From: Haloferax sp. Atlit-12N | Lineage (GTDB): Archaea; Halobacteriota; Halobacteria; Halobacteriales; Haloferacaceae | Length of the DNA: 64,000 nucleotides | NCBI RefSeq assembly: GCF_003383095.1 | Contig: NZ_PSYW01000001.1 | Coordinates: 310,001 to 374,000 of the forward strand | Direction: 5' to 3' | Shown here: piece after piece, positions 32,211 through 39,544 of the stretch | Position numbering within the stretch: the stretch's first letter is position 1 | How the letters are laid out: each line of letters begins with the position of its first letter | Made by a program: the position numbers and the translations under genes | Notes under the pieces: generated by a model | What the model was told of the DNA's origin: nothing | Database searches by the model: none | The model's input: the letters and a program-made list of their open reading frames with translations, nothing else

Positions 32211-33419
32211 TCAGTCGGCCGCGCCCGGACTCGCGTCGGCACCCGCGCCGCGCTCGTCGGGCGTCAGGTAACACTGCGGGTCGGGCCCGAACAGTTCGCC
32301 CGTCGCCGCGAGCGACCGAAGCCGCGAGGAACCGCGGCAGACGTCCTGATACTGGCAGGTTGCGCACTTGCCGGTTAGGTGTGCTTCCCGCTCGCGGAGT
32401 TTGGCGAGAAGCGGGTTCGACTCGTCGTCCCAGATGTCGCTGAACGACCGGTCCCGGACGTTGCCGAGGCTGTAGCCCTGCCAGAACTGCGTGAGGTGCA
32501 CATCGCCGCGGTAGTCCACGTCGGCGACGCGCTCGCCGGTCGGGTCGCCGCCATTGACGCGGAGGTACCGGCGAATCCGCTCGGCGTGGTCGCGTCCGAG
32601 TTCCGCTTCGGCGTACTCGACCACGTAGGCGGAGTCGGCGTAGTTGCCGACCAGGAGCGTCTCTATCTCCTCGCCCTCGGCGTGGTACTCGCGGGTCATG
32701 TCGAACAGCCGGCGGACGGCGCGGCGCTGGGCCTCGTCGTCGAGGTCGGCGTCGGCGATGTCGCCGCCGCGGCCGCCGTAGTCGAGGTGGTAGAAACAGA
32801 AGCGGTCGACACCCACGTCGTACAGCAGGTCCACCACGTCCTCCATGTCGGCGGCGTTGTGCTCGGTGATGGTGTACCGGAGGCCGGTCTTGAGGCCCAC
32901 CGAGAGGCAGTTTTCGATGCCGCGGACCGCGGCGTCGAACGCGCCCTCTTTCCCGCGGAAGCGGTCGTTGCGCTCTTCCAACCCGTCGACGGAGACGCCG
33001 GCGTAGGAGAGCCCCGCGTCGCGGAGCGCGCGCGCCTTCTCCTCGGTGATGAGCGTCCCGTTGGTCGAAAGCACCGCCCGGATGCCGGCGTCGGTCGCGT
33101 AATCGACGAGTTCGACGAGGTCCTCGCGGACGAGCGGTTCGCCCCCCGAAAACAGGAGCACCGGCACGTCGTAGGCCGCGAGGTCGTCGATGAGCCCCTT
33201 CGCCTCGGTGGTCGAGAGTTCGCCCTGCGCGGGGTCGAGGTCGGCTCCGGCGTAGCAGTGTTCGCAGTAGAGGTTACAGCGCCGCGTCGTGTTCCAGACC
33301 ACGACCGGGCGCCGCTGTTTCTCCTCGCGTATCTGGTCGATGTCGGCGTCGGGGTCGTCGTAGCGGAGGCCGTCGCCCTCTGCGCCCTGTCCACAGAGGA
33401 GTTTGCTGATGGAAATCAT
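32211..33419 (-). CDS. ahbD: Radical SAM/SPASM enzyme, AhbD-like heme synthase
   Basis: 402 residues. The radical SAM cluster motif is C-N-L-Y-C-E-H-C (Cys48, 52, 55), with the G-G-E-P-L SAM motif. The C-terminus has a SPASM-type Cys set: C-A-T-C, then D-V-C-R-G-S-S-R and D-P-Q-C. This matches AhbD/NirJ-type enzymes; AhbD makes heme from Fe-coproporphyrin III by two decarboxylations. I recall an AhbD assignment at the corresponding H. volcanii locus. The start overlaps the small PaaB-like gene upstream by 4 nt (ATGA). The alternative is an enzyme modifying that small partner, as proposed for the Htur_1727 type. Confidence 0.75.
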   Translation of the reverse strand: MISISKLLCGQGAEGDGLRYDDPDADIDQIREEKQRRPVVVWNTTRRCNLYCEHCYAGADLDPAQGELSTTEAKGLIDDLAAYDVPVLLFSGGEPLVREDLVELVDYATDAGIRAVLSTNGTLITEEKARALRDAGLSYAGVSVDGLEERNDRFRGKEGAFDAAVRGIENCLSVGLKTGLRYTITEHNAADMEDVVDLLYDVGVDRFCFYHLDYGGRGGDIADADLDDEAQRRAVRRLFDMTREYHAEGEEIETLLVGNYADSAYVVEYAEAELGRDHAERIRRYLRVNGGDPTGERVADVDYRGDVHLTQFWQGYSLGNVRDRSFSDIWDDESNPLLAKLREREAHLTGKCATCQYQDVCRGSSRLRSLAATGELFGPDPQCYLTPDERGAGADASPGAAD

Positions 33420-33733
33420 TCCGCGGACACCACGTTTTCGGCACCGCAGGCGTCTCCCGCGGCGTCACCGTTCTCAGTCCCGGCGTTCAACCCCTCACCC
33501 TTCGCCGCGAGGTCGTTCCCGCCGAGTCGGAGGAACTCGTCGGCCGGCGCGAGCCAGAGGTCCGCGTCTCCGTCGCCGAACAGCGTTCGCGCCTGCTCGG
33601 TTGCGACGTCCTCGGAGGGTGCGCTCACGCTCCCGACGTGGCGCATCGGCTCGGCCGACGCGTCGCGGTAGAACACTTCCCACTGGCGGCTGCCGTCGAT
33701 TCGCGGTCGTCGCCTCGGGTCGTCGTCGTCCAT
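33416..33733 (-). CDS. PaaB-like small partner of the radical SAM enzyme
   Basis: 105 residues from the ATG at 33731-33733 (GTG at 33760 is an alternative). The core W-E-V-F-Y-R-D, M-R-H-V-G-S-V-S-A, E-Q-A-R-T-L-F-G and D-L-W-L-A-P-A-D-E-F resembles PaaB, the small subunit of phenylacetyl-CoA epoxidase. It matches what I remember as the Htur_1727 family of radical-SAM-partnered proteins, annotated as candidate RiPP precursors. One Cys lies near the C-terminus (D-A-C-G-A-E). Translation is coupled to the radical SAM gene. An electron-transfer or substrate-carrying role seems at least as likely as being a peptide precursor; undecided. Confidence 0.75.
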   Translation of the reverse strand: MDDDDPRRRPRIDGSRQWEVFYRDASAEPMRHVGSVSAPSEDVATEQARTLFGDGDADLWLAPADEFLRLGGNDLAAKGEGLNAGTENGDAAGDACGAENVVSAE

Positions 33734-33833
33734 GCCGTCGGCTTCGGGCGGGACGGCCACGCTCGTTTCGCCCGTTTTCAGCGCGTGGGAATCGAAGCTT
33801 TAGACTTGTTCGGCCACTCACTACGGCCAGCTA

Positions 33834-34355
33834 ATGACGCAACGGTTCACCCGGCGGTCGGTTCTCCGCGCAACGGCGGCTTCGACAGGTATCGCGCTGC
33901 TGGCGGGCTGTTCGAGTTCGTCCGGCGACGGCTCCGGCGGCGCAGGCGACGAGGGCGGGGATGGCGACGGCTCCTCCGACGGGGAAGGCACCTCCGAACA
34001 CGAGATGCGGGACTTCGGCGGCTGGTTCGACCGGACGGGGAACTACGACGGCGTCCACGACCTGACCGGACAGGACCAGGTCACGGTCGCGGTCGGCGCG
34101 GCCGGCAACGGCGGCGGCTACGCGTTCGCTCCCGCCGCGGTGCAGGTCTCGTCGGGGACGACGGTCCTCTGGGAGTGGACCGGCAACGGCGGAACCCACA
34201 ACGTCGTCAACCGCGAAGACGGCCTGTTCGAGTCGGAACTCACCGTCTCGGAGGGCCACACGTTCGAGTACACGTTCGAGGAGTCCGGCGAGTACAAATA
34301 CGTCTGCGTGCCGCACGAGACGCTCGGCATGGTCGGCGTCGTCGTCGTCGAGTAA
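33834..34355 (+). CDS. Halocyanin (blue copper lipoprotein)
   Basis: 173 residues. A twin-arginine lipoprotein signal (R-R-S-V-L-R-A-T, then L-L-A-G-C) is followed by a Gly/Asp/Ser-rich spacer and a plastocyanin-type domain. Copper ligands are visible: His in G-G-T-H-N-V, then V-C-V-P-H and Met in T-L-G-M. It is a membrane-surface electron carrier. CTTTAGACT (33800-33808) is about 28 nt before the ATG, giving a leaderless start. It is divergent from the radical SAM pair and close to a NarO-type regulator, which suggests service in an anaerobic or low-oxygen respiratory chain (inference). Confidence 0.92.
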   Translation: MTQRFTRRSVLRATAASTGIALLAGCSSSSGDGSGGAGDEGGDGDGSSDGEGTSEHEMRDFGGWFDRTGNYDGVHDLTGQDQVTVAVGAAGNGGGYAFAPAAVQVSSGTTVLWEWTGNGGTHNVVNREDGLFESELTVSEGHTFEYTFEESGEYKYVCVPHETLGMVGVVVVE

Positions 34356-34438
34356 GCGTCCGTCGTCGTCCTCGCGTCGTCGCGGGCGAGTGAACACCTC
34401 GACCGCTCAGTCCGCGGACAGACCGGCCGGCGTCGGCG

Positions 34439-34573
34439 TCACGCGGACCGGAGGACGTCGTTCAGCGGCGCGGTACAGAGGACACAGCCGGTCTCCCGGA
34501 GTGTCCGCATCATTGGTTCGTTGACCCGGTAGCGCTCGCCGCACTCGGGACAGGTCACGTCGAACTCGCGCAT
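34439..34573 (-). CDS. Small CPxCG zinc-finger protein
   Basis: A 44-residue frame from the ATG at 34571-34573 to the TGA at 34439-34441. It contains C-P-E-C-G at residues 8-12 and C-V-L-C at 30-33, a complete four-Cys zinc knuckle pair. Haloarchaea encode many such zinc-finger micro-proteins, several shown to affect swarming or biofilms. The gene lies 94 nt upstream of the stop-distal end of the NarO-type gene's neighbourhood, between the halocyanin and that regulator. It is too short for most gene callers, but the paired Cys motifs and clean codon use support it. Confidence 0.78.
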   Translation of the reverse strand: MREFDVTCPECGERYRVNEPMMRTLRETGCVLCTAPLNDVLRSA

Positions 34574-34667
34574 CGTTGCTCACCGGTTAGTGGTACGCCG
34601 CGGAGTTCCGAGGGGGCGCACCCTGCATTCGGGGGGGACTGATATCCCATCGACACGTCTCATCTCG

Positions 34668-35309
34668 TCACTCCTGGAGGATGGCCCCCATGAGCTTCTT
34701 TTGCGCCATAGCGAGGTGTTCGGAGAACGTCGAGGTCGTGATACCGAGTTCGGTGGCGACCTCGCCCTTGTTGGCGCGCCGCGGGTGGTCGAAGTAGCCC
34801 ATCTCGTGGGCCGTCTCCAGCACCTCGCGCTGGCGGTCGGTGAGTTGGCCGCGCTCGACCAACACGAGGTCCCGCGACTCGTCGGACGACGACTGGAGCA
34901 GTCGGCGCACGTCCACGGAGCCCGACGACTCCCGGAGGGAGGCGACCACGTCGCGGAGCGTCTCCACGTCGGGCGCGTGGAACGTCAGAAACAGCGCGCC
35001 GTCGCGCGTCTGCACGTCCACGACCGGGCAGTCGAACGCCTCGACGCGCTCGCAGGGACAGCCGATGCCCCCCTCGCGGTCGAACCGGTAGACGCTCCCG
35101 TCGCCGTACTCGAACAGCTGTTCCATCTCCTCGGGGACCTCGGTGTCGTCGTCGAAGACGAACTCCTCGACGACCGACCCGCGCTCGTTGGGAGCCATGC
35201 TCCGCGAGAGCGCGTAGCCCGAGGTGTCACCCTCGGAGACGGTCGCGACGGGACAGCCGTCCGGCCCCGTCACCTTCAACTCCGCTCTGATGCCCGCTAC
35301 GCTCGTCAT
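34668..35309 (-). CDS. NarO/DmsR-type Fe-S HTH-10 regulator
   Basis: 213 residues from the ATG at 35307-35309. The N-terminal half has Cys19, Cys84, Cys86 and Cys94, i.e. C-x64-C-x-C-x7-C, the oxygen-sensing cysteine motif described for haloarchaeal NarO and DmsR. The C-terminus (about 155-210) is a Bat-type HTH-10 domain: L-T-D-R-Q-R-E-V-L-E-T-A, then G-E-V-A-T-E-L-G-I and S-T-F-S-E-H-L. It should switch genes on when oxygen is scarce. A strong TATA box (35336-35344) gives a leaderless start. Targets are not proven; the adjacent halocyanin and radical SAM genes are candidates. Confidence 0.85.
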   Translation of the reverse strand: MTSVAGIRAELKVTGPDGCPVATVSEGDTSGYALSRSMAPNERGSVVEEFVFDDDTEVPEEMEQLFEYGDGSVYRFDREGGIGCPCERVEAFDCPVVDVQTRDGALFLTFHAPDVETLRDVVASLRESSGSVDVRRLLQSSSDESRDLVLVERGQLTDRQREVLETAHEMGYFDHPRRANKGEVATELGITTSTFSEHLAMAQKKLMGAILQE

Positions 35310-35335
35310 AAGAGTATGCAGTCGCTCCAGCCCCT

Positions 35336-35344
35336 GATATAAAC
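35336..35344 (-). promoter_or_regulatory. TATA box of the NarO/DmsR-type gene
   Basis: GTTTATATC on the minus strand, centred about 31 nt before the ATG at 35309. A second similar box (TATATAAAG type, 35362-35371) stands just upstream and two plus-strand boxes, GCTATAAAG (35426-35434) and GTATATTC (35441-35448), serve the divergent wHTH gene. The 180-nt gap is thus crowded with TATA elements in both directions. I found no CGAA-N4-TTCG NarO operator in it. Confidence 0.7.
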
Positions 35345-35492
35345 ACCCCCGATACACCGGGCCTTTATATCGTGGTTCGTTTCCTCCGCTCGTCGTCGCC
35401 ACGCGGCCCGCGGCCGGTCGCCGAGGCTATAAAGCGCCCTGTATATTCTGGGTGCCCTTCGACGGGCGCCGCGGGCGAATCTACGGGTGAGC

Positions 35493-35840
35493 ATGCAGAC
35501 CGGCCTCAGACGCAAGCCGACCGGACCGAATCCCGCCGAACTGGAGGCGGAACAGGTGCTGGAAGCGCTCTCGGACCGCGCGTGCCGGCAGATTCTCACG
35601 ACGCTGCAGAGCGCGAGCGAGCCGATGACCGCACAAGACCTCTCCGAGGCGTGCGACGTGCCGCTGTCGACGACCTACCGGAAGGTCGAACAGCTCTCGG
35701 AGGCGGCGCTGCTCGACGAGACGCTCCAACTGCGGGCGAACGGGACGCACACACACCAGTACCGGTCGAGCGTCGAGTCGGTCACCGTCTCGCTGAGCGA
35801 CGACCGGGGGCTGGAAGTCGCTCTCGGAGGGGACCGCTGA
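35493..35840 (+). CDS. ArsR-like winged-helix regulator
   Basis: 115 residues from the ATG at 35493 (GTG at 35487 also possible). A clear winged helix: A-L-S-D-R-A-C-R-Q-I-L-T-T-L, then M-T-A-Q-D-L-S-E-A-C-D-V-P-L-S-T-T-Y-R-K as helix-turn-helix, and an H-T-H-Q-Y wing strand. Haloarchaea carry many of these next to a DUF7511-type gene, as here, where the stop and the next start overlap by one base. Likely a stress or taxis-linked regulator; target unknown. Confidence 0.85.
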   Translation: MQTGLRRKPTGPNPAELEAEQVLEALSDRACRQILTTLQSASEPMTAQDLSEACDVPLSTTYRKVEQLSEAALLDETLQLRANGTHTHQYRSSVESVTVSLSDDRGLEVALGGDR

Positions 35841-36040
35841 TGGGGTCGGAACCGGCGCACCCGCCGGACTCGGAGAGCGAACATCCCGTGCGCCCGCGGC
35901 TCGCGTCTCGGCTGACTACCCATCCCGACGGGCGCGAGGAGTGCACGATTCACCCGGTCGACGCGACGCCTGAAGAACAGCTGACTCGGTGGATCTCGGC
36001 GTTCGAGGGGAGCTTCGTCGACCTCGAATCGATGGAGTAG
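35840..36040 (+). CDS. DUF7511-like small protein
   Basis: 66 residues starting at the ATG that shares its A with the previous stop (TGATG). The central P-D-G-R-E-E-C-T-I-H-P-V and closing E-E-Q-L-T-R-W-I-S-A-F-E-G-S-F are the family pattern I associate with DUF7511. This protein is nearly always encoded after the ArsR-like winged-helix protein, so it may be a co-regulator or ligand sensor. There are no membrane segments. Confidence 0.75.
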   Translation: MGSEPAHPPDSESEHPVRPRLASRLTTHPDGREECTIHPVDATPEEQLTRWISAFEGSFVDLESME

Positions 36041-36060
36041 GCGTCGGCGTGACCAGAGGG

Positions 36061-36759
36061 TTACAGTCGGTCGGCGTCGACGCCGTCGTCGCTCTTGCTC
36101 CACGGGCGCGGGCTGTCGAGCGCCATGAGGTACTCTTCTAGGAGGGTCGGAAACGCCCGTCCGCGGAGGTTTCGAAGGCCGAAGTCGGCGGCCCAACTGA
36201 TGATGCCGGTGTCTTCGGTGACGACGCCGGCGTTGAGTTCGCGGGCGAGGATGAGGAGGTCGAAGTCCTCGCGGGAGTCGAGGACGCCCTGTCTGAGCGC
36301 GCCGCGGTAGTCCTCGCGGAGGTCGGAGATGACCTTGTCCACGTCGGAGAGCTTCGACCCGCCGTTGGACCGCTGTTTCGACTCCTCGGCCTTGCGGACG
36401 GCCTTCTCGGAGACGCGGAGGCCGCGGTTGACCCGGTCGGACATCTCGTCGATGAAGCGGTAGACGACCTCTGCGGGGATGTACACCTCGTAGCGGTCGG
36501 GGTGTTTCTTGATGACCCACGTGTCGAGCTTGCCGAGTACGTCCTCCGAGACGCCACGCTCGCGCAGGATGTGTTCCAGCTCCGCGGCGATGGAAGGCGG
36601 CATGTAACACGAGATGTTCAGGTCCAGCCGCGCGGCGGCGATGGTGTCGAGGAGCCGTTCGATTCCCTCCTCGAACGTCTCGTCGTCGTCTCGAATCTCC
36701 TCGGAGAGAAACAGCGAGGTGTCGAGCACGAACCGTTGTTTCAGCGGGTACTCGGCCAT
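36061..36759 (-). CDS. HARP: protein-only RNase P homologue (RNA ligase partner)
   Basis: A 232-residue PIN-domain protein of the HARP family, homologous to Aquifex RNase P and annotated as RNA ligase partner protein. The N-terminal PIN Asp is in V-L-D-T-S-L-F (Asp13), and the C-terminal acidic pair lies in T-E-D-T-G-I and S-W-A-A-D-F-G. Between them sits the helical spike domain. HARPs remove tRNA 5' leaders in vitro; in archaea such as H. volcanii, RNA-based RNase P does this in the cell and HARP is dispensable as I recall. The RNA-based subunits Rpp30 and Pop5 are also in this window. Confidence 0.92.
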   Translation of the reverse strand: MAEYPLKQRFVLDTSLFLSEEIRDDDETFEEGIERLLDTIAAARLDLNISCYMPPSIAAELEHILRERGVSEDVLGKLDTWVIKKHPDRYEVYIPAEVVYRFIDEMSDRVNRGLRVSEKAVRKAEESKQRSNGGSKLSDVDKVISDLREDYRGALRQGVLDSREDFDLLILARELNAGVVTEDTGIISWAADFGLRNLRGRAFPTLLEEYLMALDSPRPWSKSDDGVDADRL

Positions 36760-36857
36760 CGTTCGTCAGTTGGTACCGTGGCACTATGACCCTTCCCCGT
36801 GGTGAAGGCGAAAGAACGGTCCCGTGATAAAGGAGAGAGGAACCGCCGGAGAGGCGG

Positions 36858-38027
36858 TCAGAACAGCGGTTCGATGCGGTCGTCGCCGGTCGAGACGAGG
36901 TCGTCGAGCGACGCCGCGCTGGACTCGCGCTTGGCGAGCATGTCGCGTTGGGTCTCGATGGCGACCGCCTGCAGTTCCTTCACCCGCGGCACGTCGTAGA
37001 CGCCCGACAGGAGCACGACCGCCGCGACGAAGTCCGAGTCGACGGGGAAGTCGCCGCCGCGAATCTCCATCGTCCCGGTCTCGTCTTCGAGCCACGTCCG
37101 CGCGCGCTCGATGCCGCGGCGCGAGAGCACGTCCGACGGGCCGGCGACGACGACGAGGCCGCGCTCAGCGCCGGCAATCTCGCAGGGCATCGTGAGTCGG
37201 CCGAGCGCGGCGCGGCGCACGAGGCTGGTGATTCGGTTCGTCGAGTCGCCGCCGTCCTCGGCGTCGGCCTTCCCGCCGGAGAGCCGGGAAAGCAGGCCGC
37301 GCTTGGGGCGGTCGAGTTCGACGGCGGCGTAGCCGATAGTCGAGACGCCGCCGCTCCCGAGCGTGTTGATTATCTCGGAGGCGTCCACGACGGATTCCGC
37401 CACCGCGCCGGAGCCGTCGCCCTCGCCGGCGCTGAACAGCACGCCGAGGCGGCGGGCGAGTTCCGCGTTGAGGCTGCCGTAGCCGGATTCGAGCGATTCG
37501 CCGGTCTTTCGCCAGGCGTCGTTGTCGAAGACGATGAGGTTGTCCACCTCGCGGACGAACGTCTGGAGCGACCGCGCGGCGTTGAGCGTGTAGATGCCGC
37601 CTTCGTCCCGCGCGGGGAGGATGCCGAGGCCGTAGACGGGCTCGGTGTAGATGTGCTTCAGTTCGCGCGCGATGACGGGCGCGCCGCCCGAGCCAGTCCC
37701 GCCGCCGAGGCCGGCGACGACGAGAAACGCGTCTATCTCGTGGACCGGGAGGTCGTCGACCATCGAGAGCACGTCGCCTACGTCCTCCGCGGTCACCTCC
37801 GCGCCGAGTTCGTTGTCCGCGCCGACGCCGTGGCCCTTGACGCGCGTCAGTCCGACGAGCACCTGTCGCGATTCGGGGACGTTTCGGAGCCCTCGGAGGT
37901 CCGCGCGGGCCGTGTTGACGGCGATGGCGTCGACGACGAACCCCGTCTTCGTTCGCCGCTCGTAGTCGACGAGGGCGTCGACGACCTTGCCGCCAGCCTG
38001 TCCGATACCGATGAGTGCGAGTTTCAT
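36858..38027 (-). CDS. cetZ: CetZ-family tubulin-like GTPase
   Basis: 389 residues. The tubulin/FtsZ signature G-G-G-T-G-S-G is at residues 108-114, the N-terminal nucleotide motif is G-I-G-Q-A-G-G-K-V-V, and N-T-A-x-x-D-L fits CetZ-type loops. The T7 loop and activation domain continue past residue 300. CetZ proteins shape haloarchaeal cells (CetZ1 makes motile rods); this one is a paralogue of unknown specific job, perhaps CetZ4 by memory. An inserted linker around A-D-A-E-D-G-G-D lies in the middle. A CATATTC box (38077-38086) implies a short leader. Confidence 0.88.
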   Translation of the reverse strand: MKLALIGIGQAGGKVVDALVDYERRTKTGFVVDAIAVNTARADLRGLRNVPESRQVLVGLTRVKGHGVGADNELGAEVTAEDVGDVLSMVDDLPVHEIDAFLVVAGLGGGTGSGGAPVIARELKHIYTEPVYGLGILPARDEGGIYTLNAARSLQTFVREVDNLIVFDNDAWRKTGESLESGYGSLNAELARRLGVLFSAGEGDGSGAVAESVVDASEIINTLGSGGVSTIGYAAVELDRPKRGLLSRLSGGKADAEDGGDSTNRITSLVRRAALGRLTMPCEIAGAERGLVVVAGPSDVLSRRGIERARTWLEDETGTMEIRGGDFPVDSDFVAAVVLLSGVYDVPRVKELQAVAIETQRDMLAKRESSAASLDDLVSTGDDRIEPLF

Positions 38028-38110
38028 GTCCGTGTTCCTCTCAGAAATCGAACCACTAGACGCGCGCTCAGGGCTTGAATATGCTGTGCGTAGCGCTGTA
38101 CAACGACAGC

Positions 38111-39544
38111 TTAACCGGAGAACAGGTCGGCCGCTCGGTTGTCGTCGAGGTCGTCGTCGTCGAGGTCGTCGTCGTCGGTCGATTCGGCGTCGTTCGTACC
38201 GGCGTCGGCGTCGTCCGAACCGGTTTCGCCGTCGCCGGTGCCGTCCACGTCGGCGTCGCGCTCGCGGAACGAGTCGCAGGCGAGTTCGCCGACGACCGAG
38301 AGCAAGTCACCGGGTTCGACGATGGTGCCGCGCTCCCGGAGACGCTCGTAGACGGCGAAGCCGTCGTCGCCGGCGTAGTTCCGCTCAGTGAACGGGCGCT
38401 CCTCGACGAGGACGAGACGGTCGGCCTCGGCCGCGGCTTCGAGGTTGGCGAGGTTACCGTCTCCGACTTCCACGTCGGCGACGACGGTCACGTCGGCGGC
38501 TTCGACCCGCGATTCGACCGCGGCCCGTGCAGCGTCGTCGACCGGCGAGTACGGCGGCACGGTCACGAGGTCCGCGCCGACCCGGCGGGCCGCCTCGGCG
38601 TCTGTGTCGCCCTCGTTGAGCGCGCCGGCGGAGAGGGCGTAGCCCGCCGCCGAGAGCAGGTGAATCGCCCGCGCGCCGGTGCCGCCCCCGCCGACGACGT
38701 GGACCCGGCCGTTGGCGTCGTCGGACGACGGCGGGAGGGCGGTCACGTACACCGAACCGGTGACTGAGTGCCGCGAGACGACCGCCTCGGCGTCGAACGC
38801 CTCCCGCAGGTTCCCCTCGGTGAGCACCGTCGCGGGGTCGCCCGCCGAGAGGATGCGCCCGCCCGACAGGAGGACGAGCGCGTCGCAGTAGTGGGCCGCG
38901 AGGTTGAGGTCGTGGATGGCCGCGACCGCGGTCGTCCCGTCCGCGACGAGGTCGGAGACGAGTTCGAGCGTTCGGACCTGGTGGTTGATGTCGAGGCTGG
39001 CGGTCGGTTCGTCGAGGAGCAGAACGGGCGTCTCCTGTGCCAGCGCGCGGGCGATGAGGACGCGCTGGCGCTCGCCGCCGCTGACCTCCGTCACCGGGCG
39101 GTCGGAAAGCGACTCGACCGAGGTGCGTCGCATGGCGGACTCGACGGCCGCGCCGTCGCGCTCGCGCCAGCCCTCGAACCGCCCGCGGTGCGGGGTCCGC
39201 CCCATCTCGACGACGTCGCGGACGGGGAAATCGAAGGTGACGCTCGTCGTCTGGGGAACCGTCGCCACGAGCCTGCTCGCCGCCTTCGACGACAGGGCAT
39301 GCACGTCTTCGCCGACGACGCGGACCGACCCCTCGTCGGGCGCGAGCGCGCCGTTGAGCGTCCGGAGCAGGGTCGTCTTCCCCGCGCCGTTGGGGCCGAT
39401 GAGGCCCACGAAGGTACCCTCACCCACGTCGATGGAGACGGAGTCGAGAATCGAGTGCCCGCCGAGCGAGAGCGACACGTCGTCGAGCCGAATCGCCGGG
39501 TCGGCGTCGCTGAAGGGGCCGGGGCCGGAGTCGGAATCGCTCAC
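38111..39544 (-). CDS. btuD: Cobalamin-type ABC transporter ATP-binding protein with extra C-terminal domain
   Basis: 477 residues, much longer than the usual about 260. The ABC part has Walker A G-P-N-G-A-G-K-T-T, signature V-S-G-G-E-R-Q-R-V, Walker B L-L-L-D-E-P and the H-loop. From about residue 275 a second domain begins with H-V-V-G-G-G-G-T-G, like a Rossmann nucleotide loop, containing V-T-V-P-P-Y-S-P, and the protein ends in an Asp-rich tail. It should power import of cobalamin (or heme/iron chelates) with BtuC and BtuF. It overlaps btuC by 4 nt. The extra domain may sense or process the ligand; that is inference. Confidence 0.9.
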   Translation of the reverse strand: MSDSDSGPGPFSDADPAIRLDDVSLSLGGHSILDSVSIDVGEGTFVGLIGPNGAGKTTLLRTLNGALAPDEGSVRVVGEDVHALSSKAASRLVATVPQTTSVTFDFPVRDVVEMGRTPHRGRFEGWRERDGAAVESAMRRTSVESLSDRPVTEVSGGERQRVLIARALAQETPVLLLDEPTASLDINHQVRTLELVSDLVADGTTAVAAIHDLNLAAHYCDALVLLSGGRILSAGDPATVLTEGNLREAFDAEAVVSRHSVTGSVYVTALPPSSDDANGRVHVVGGGGTGARAIHLLSAAGYALSAGALNEGDTDAEAARRVGADLVTVPPYSPVDDAARAAVESRVEAADVTVVADVEVGDGNLANLEAAAEADRLVLVEERPFTERNYAGDDGFAVYERLRERGTIVEPGDLLSVVGELACDSFRERDADVDGTGDGETGSDDADAGTNDAESTDDDDLDDDDLDDNRAADLFSG

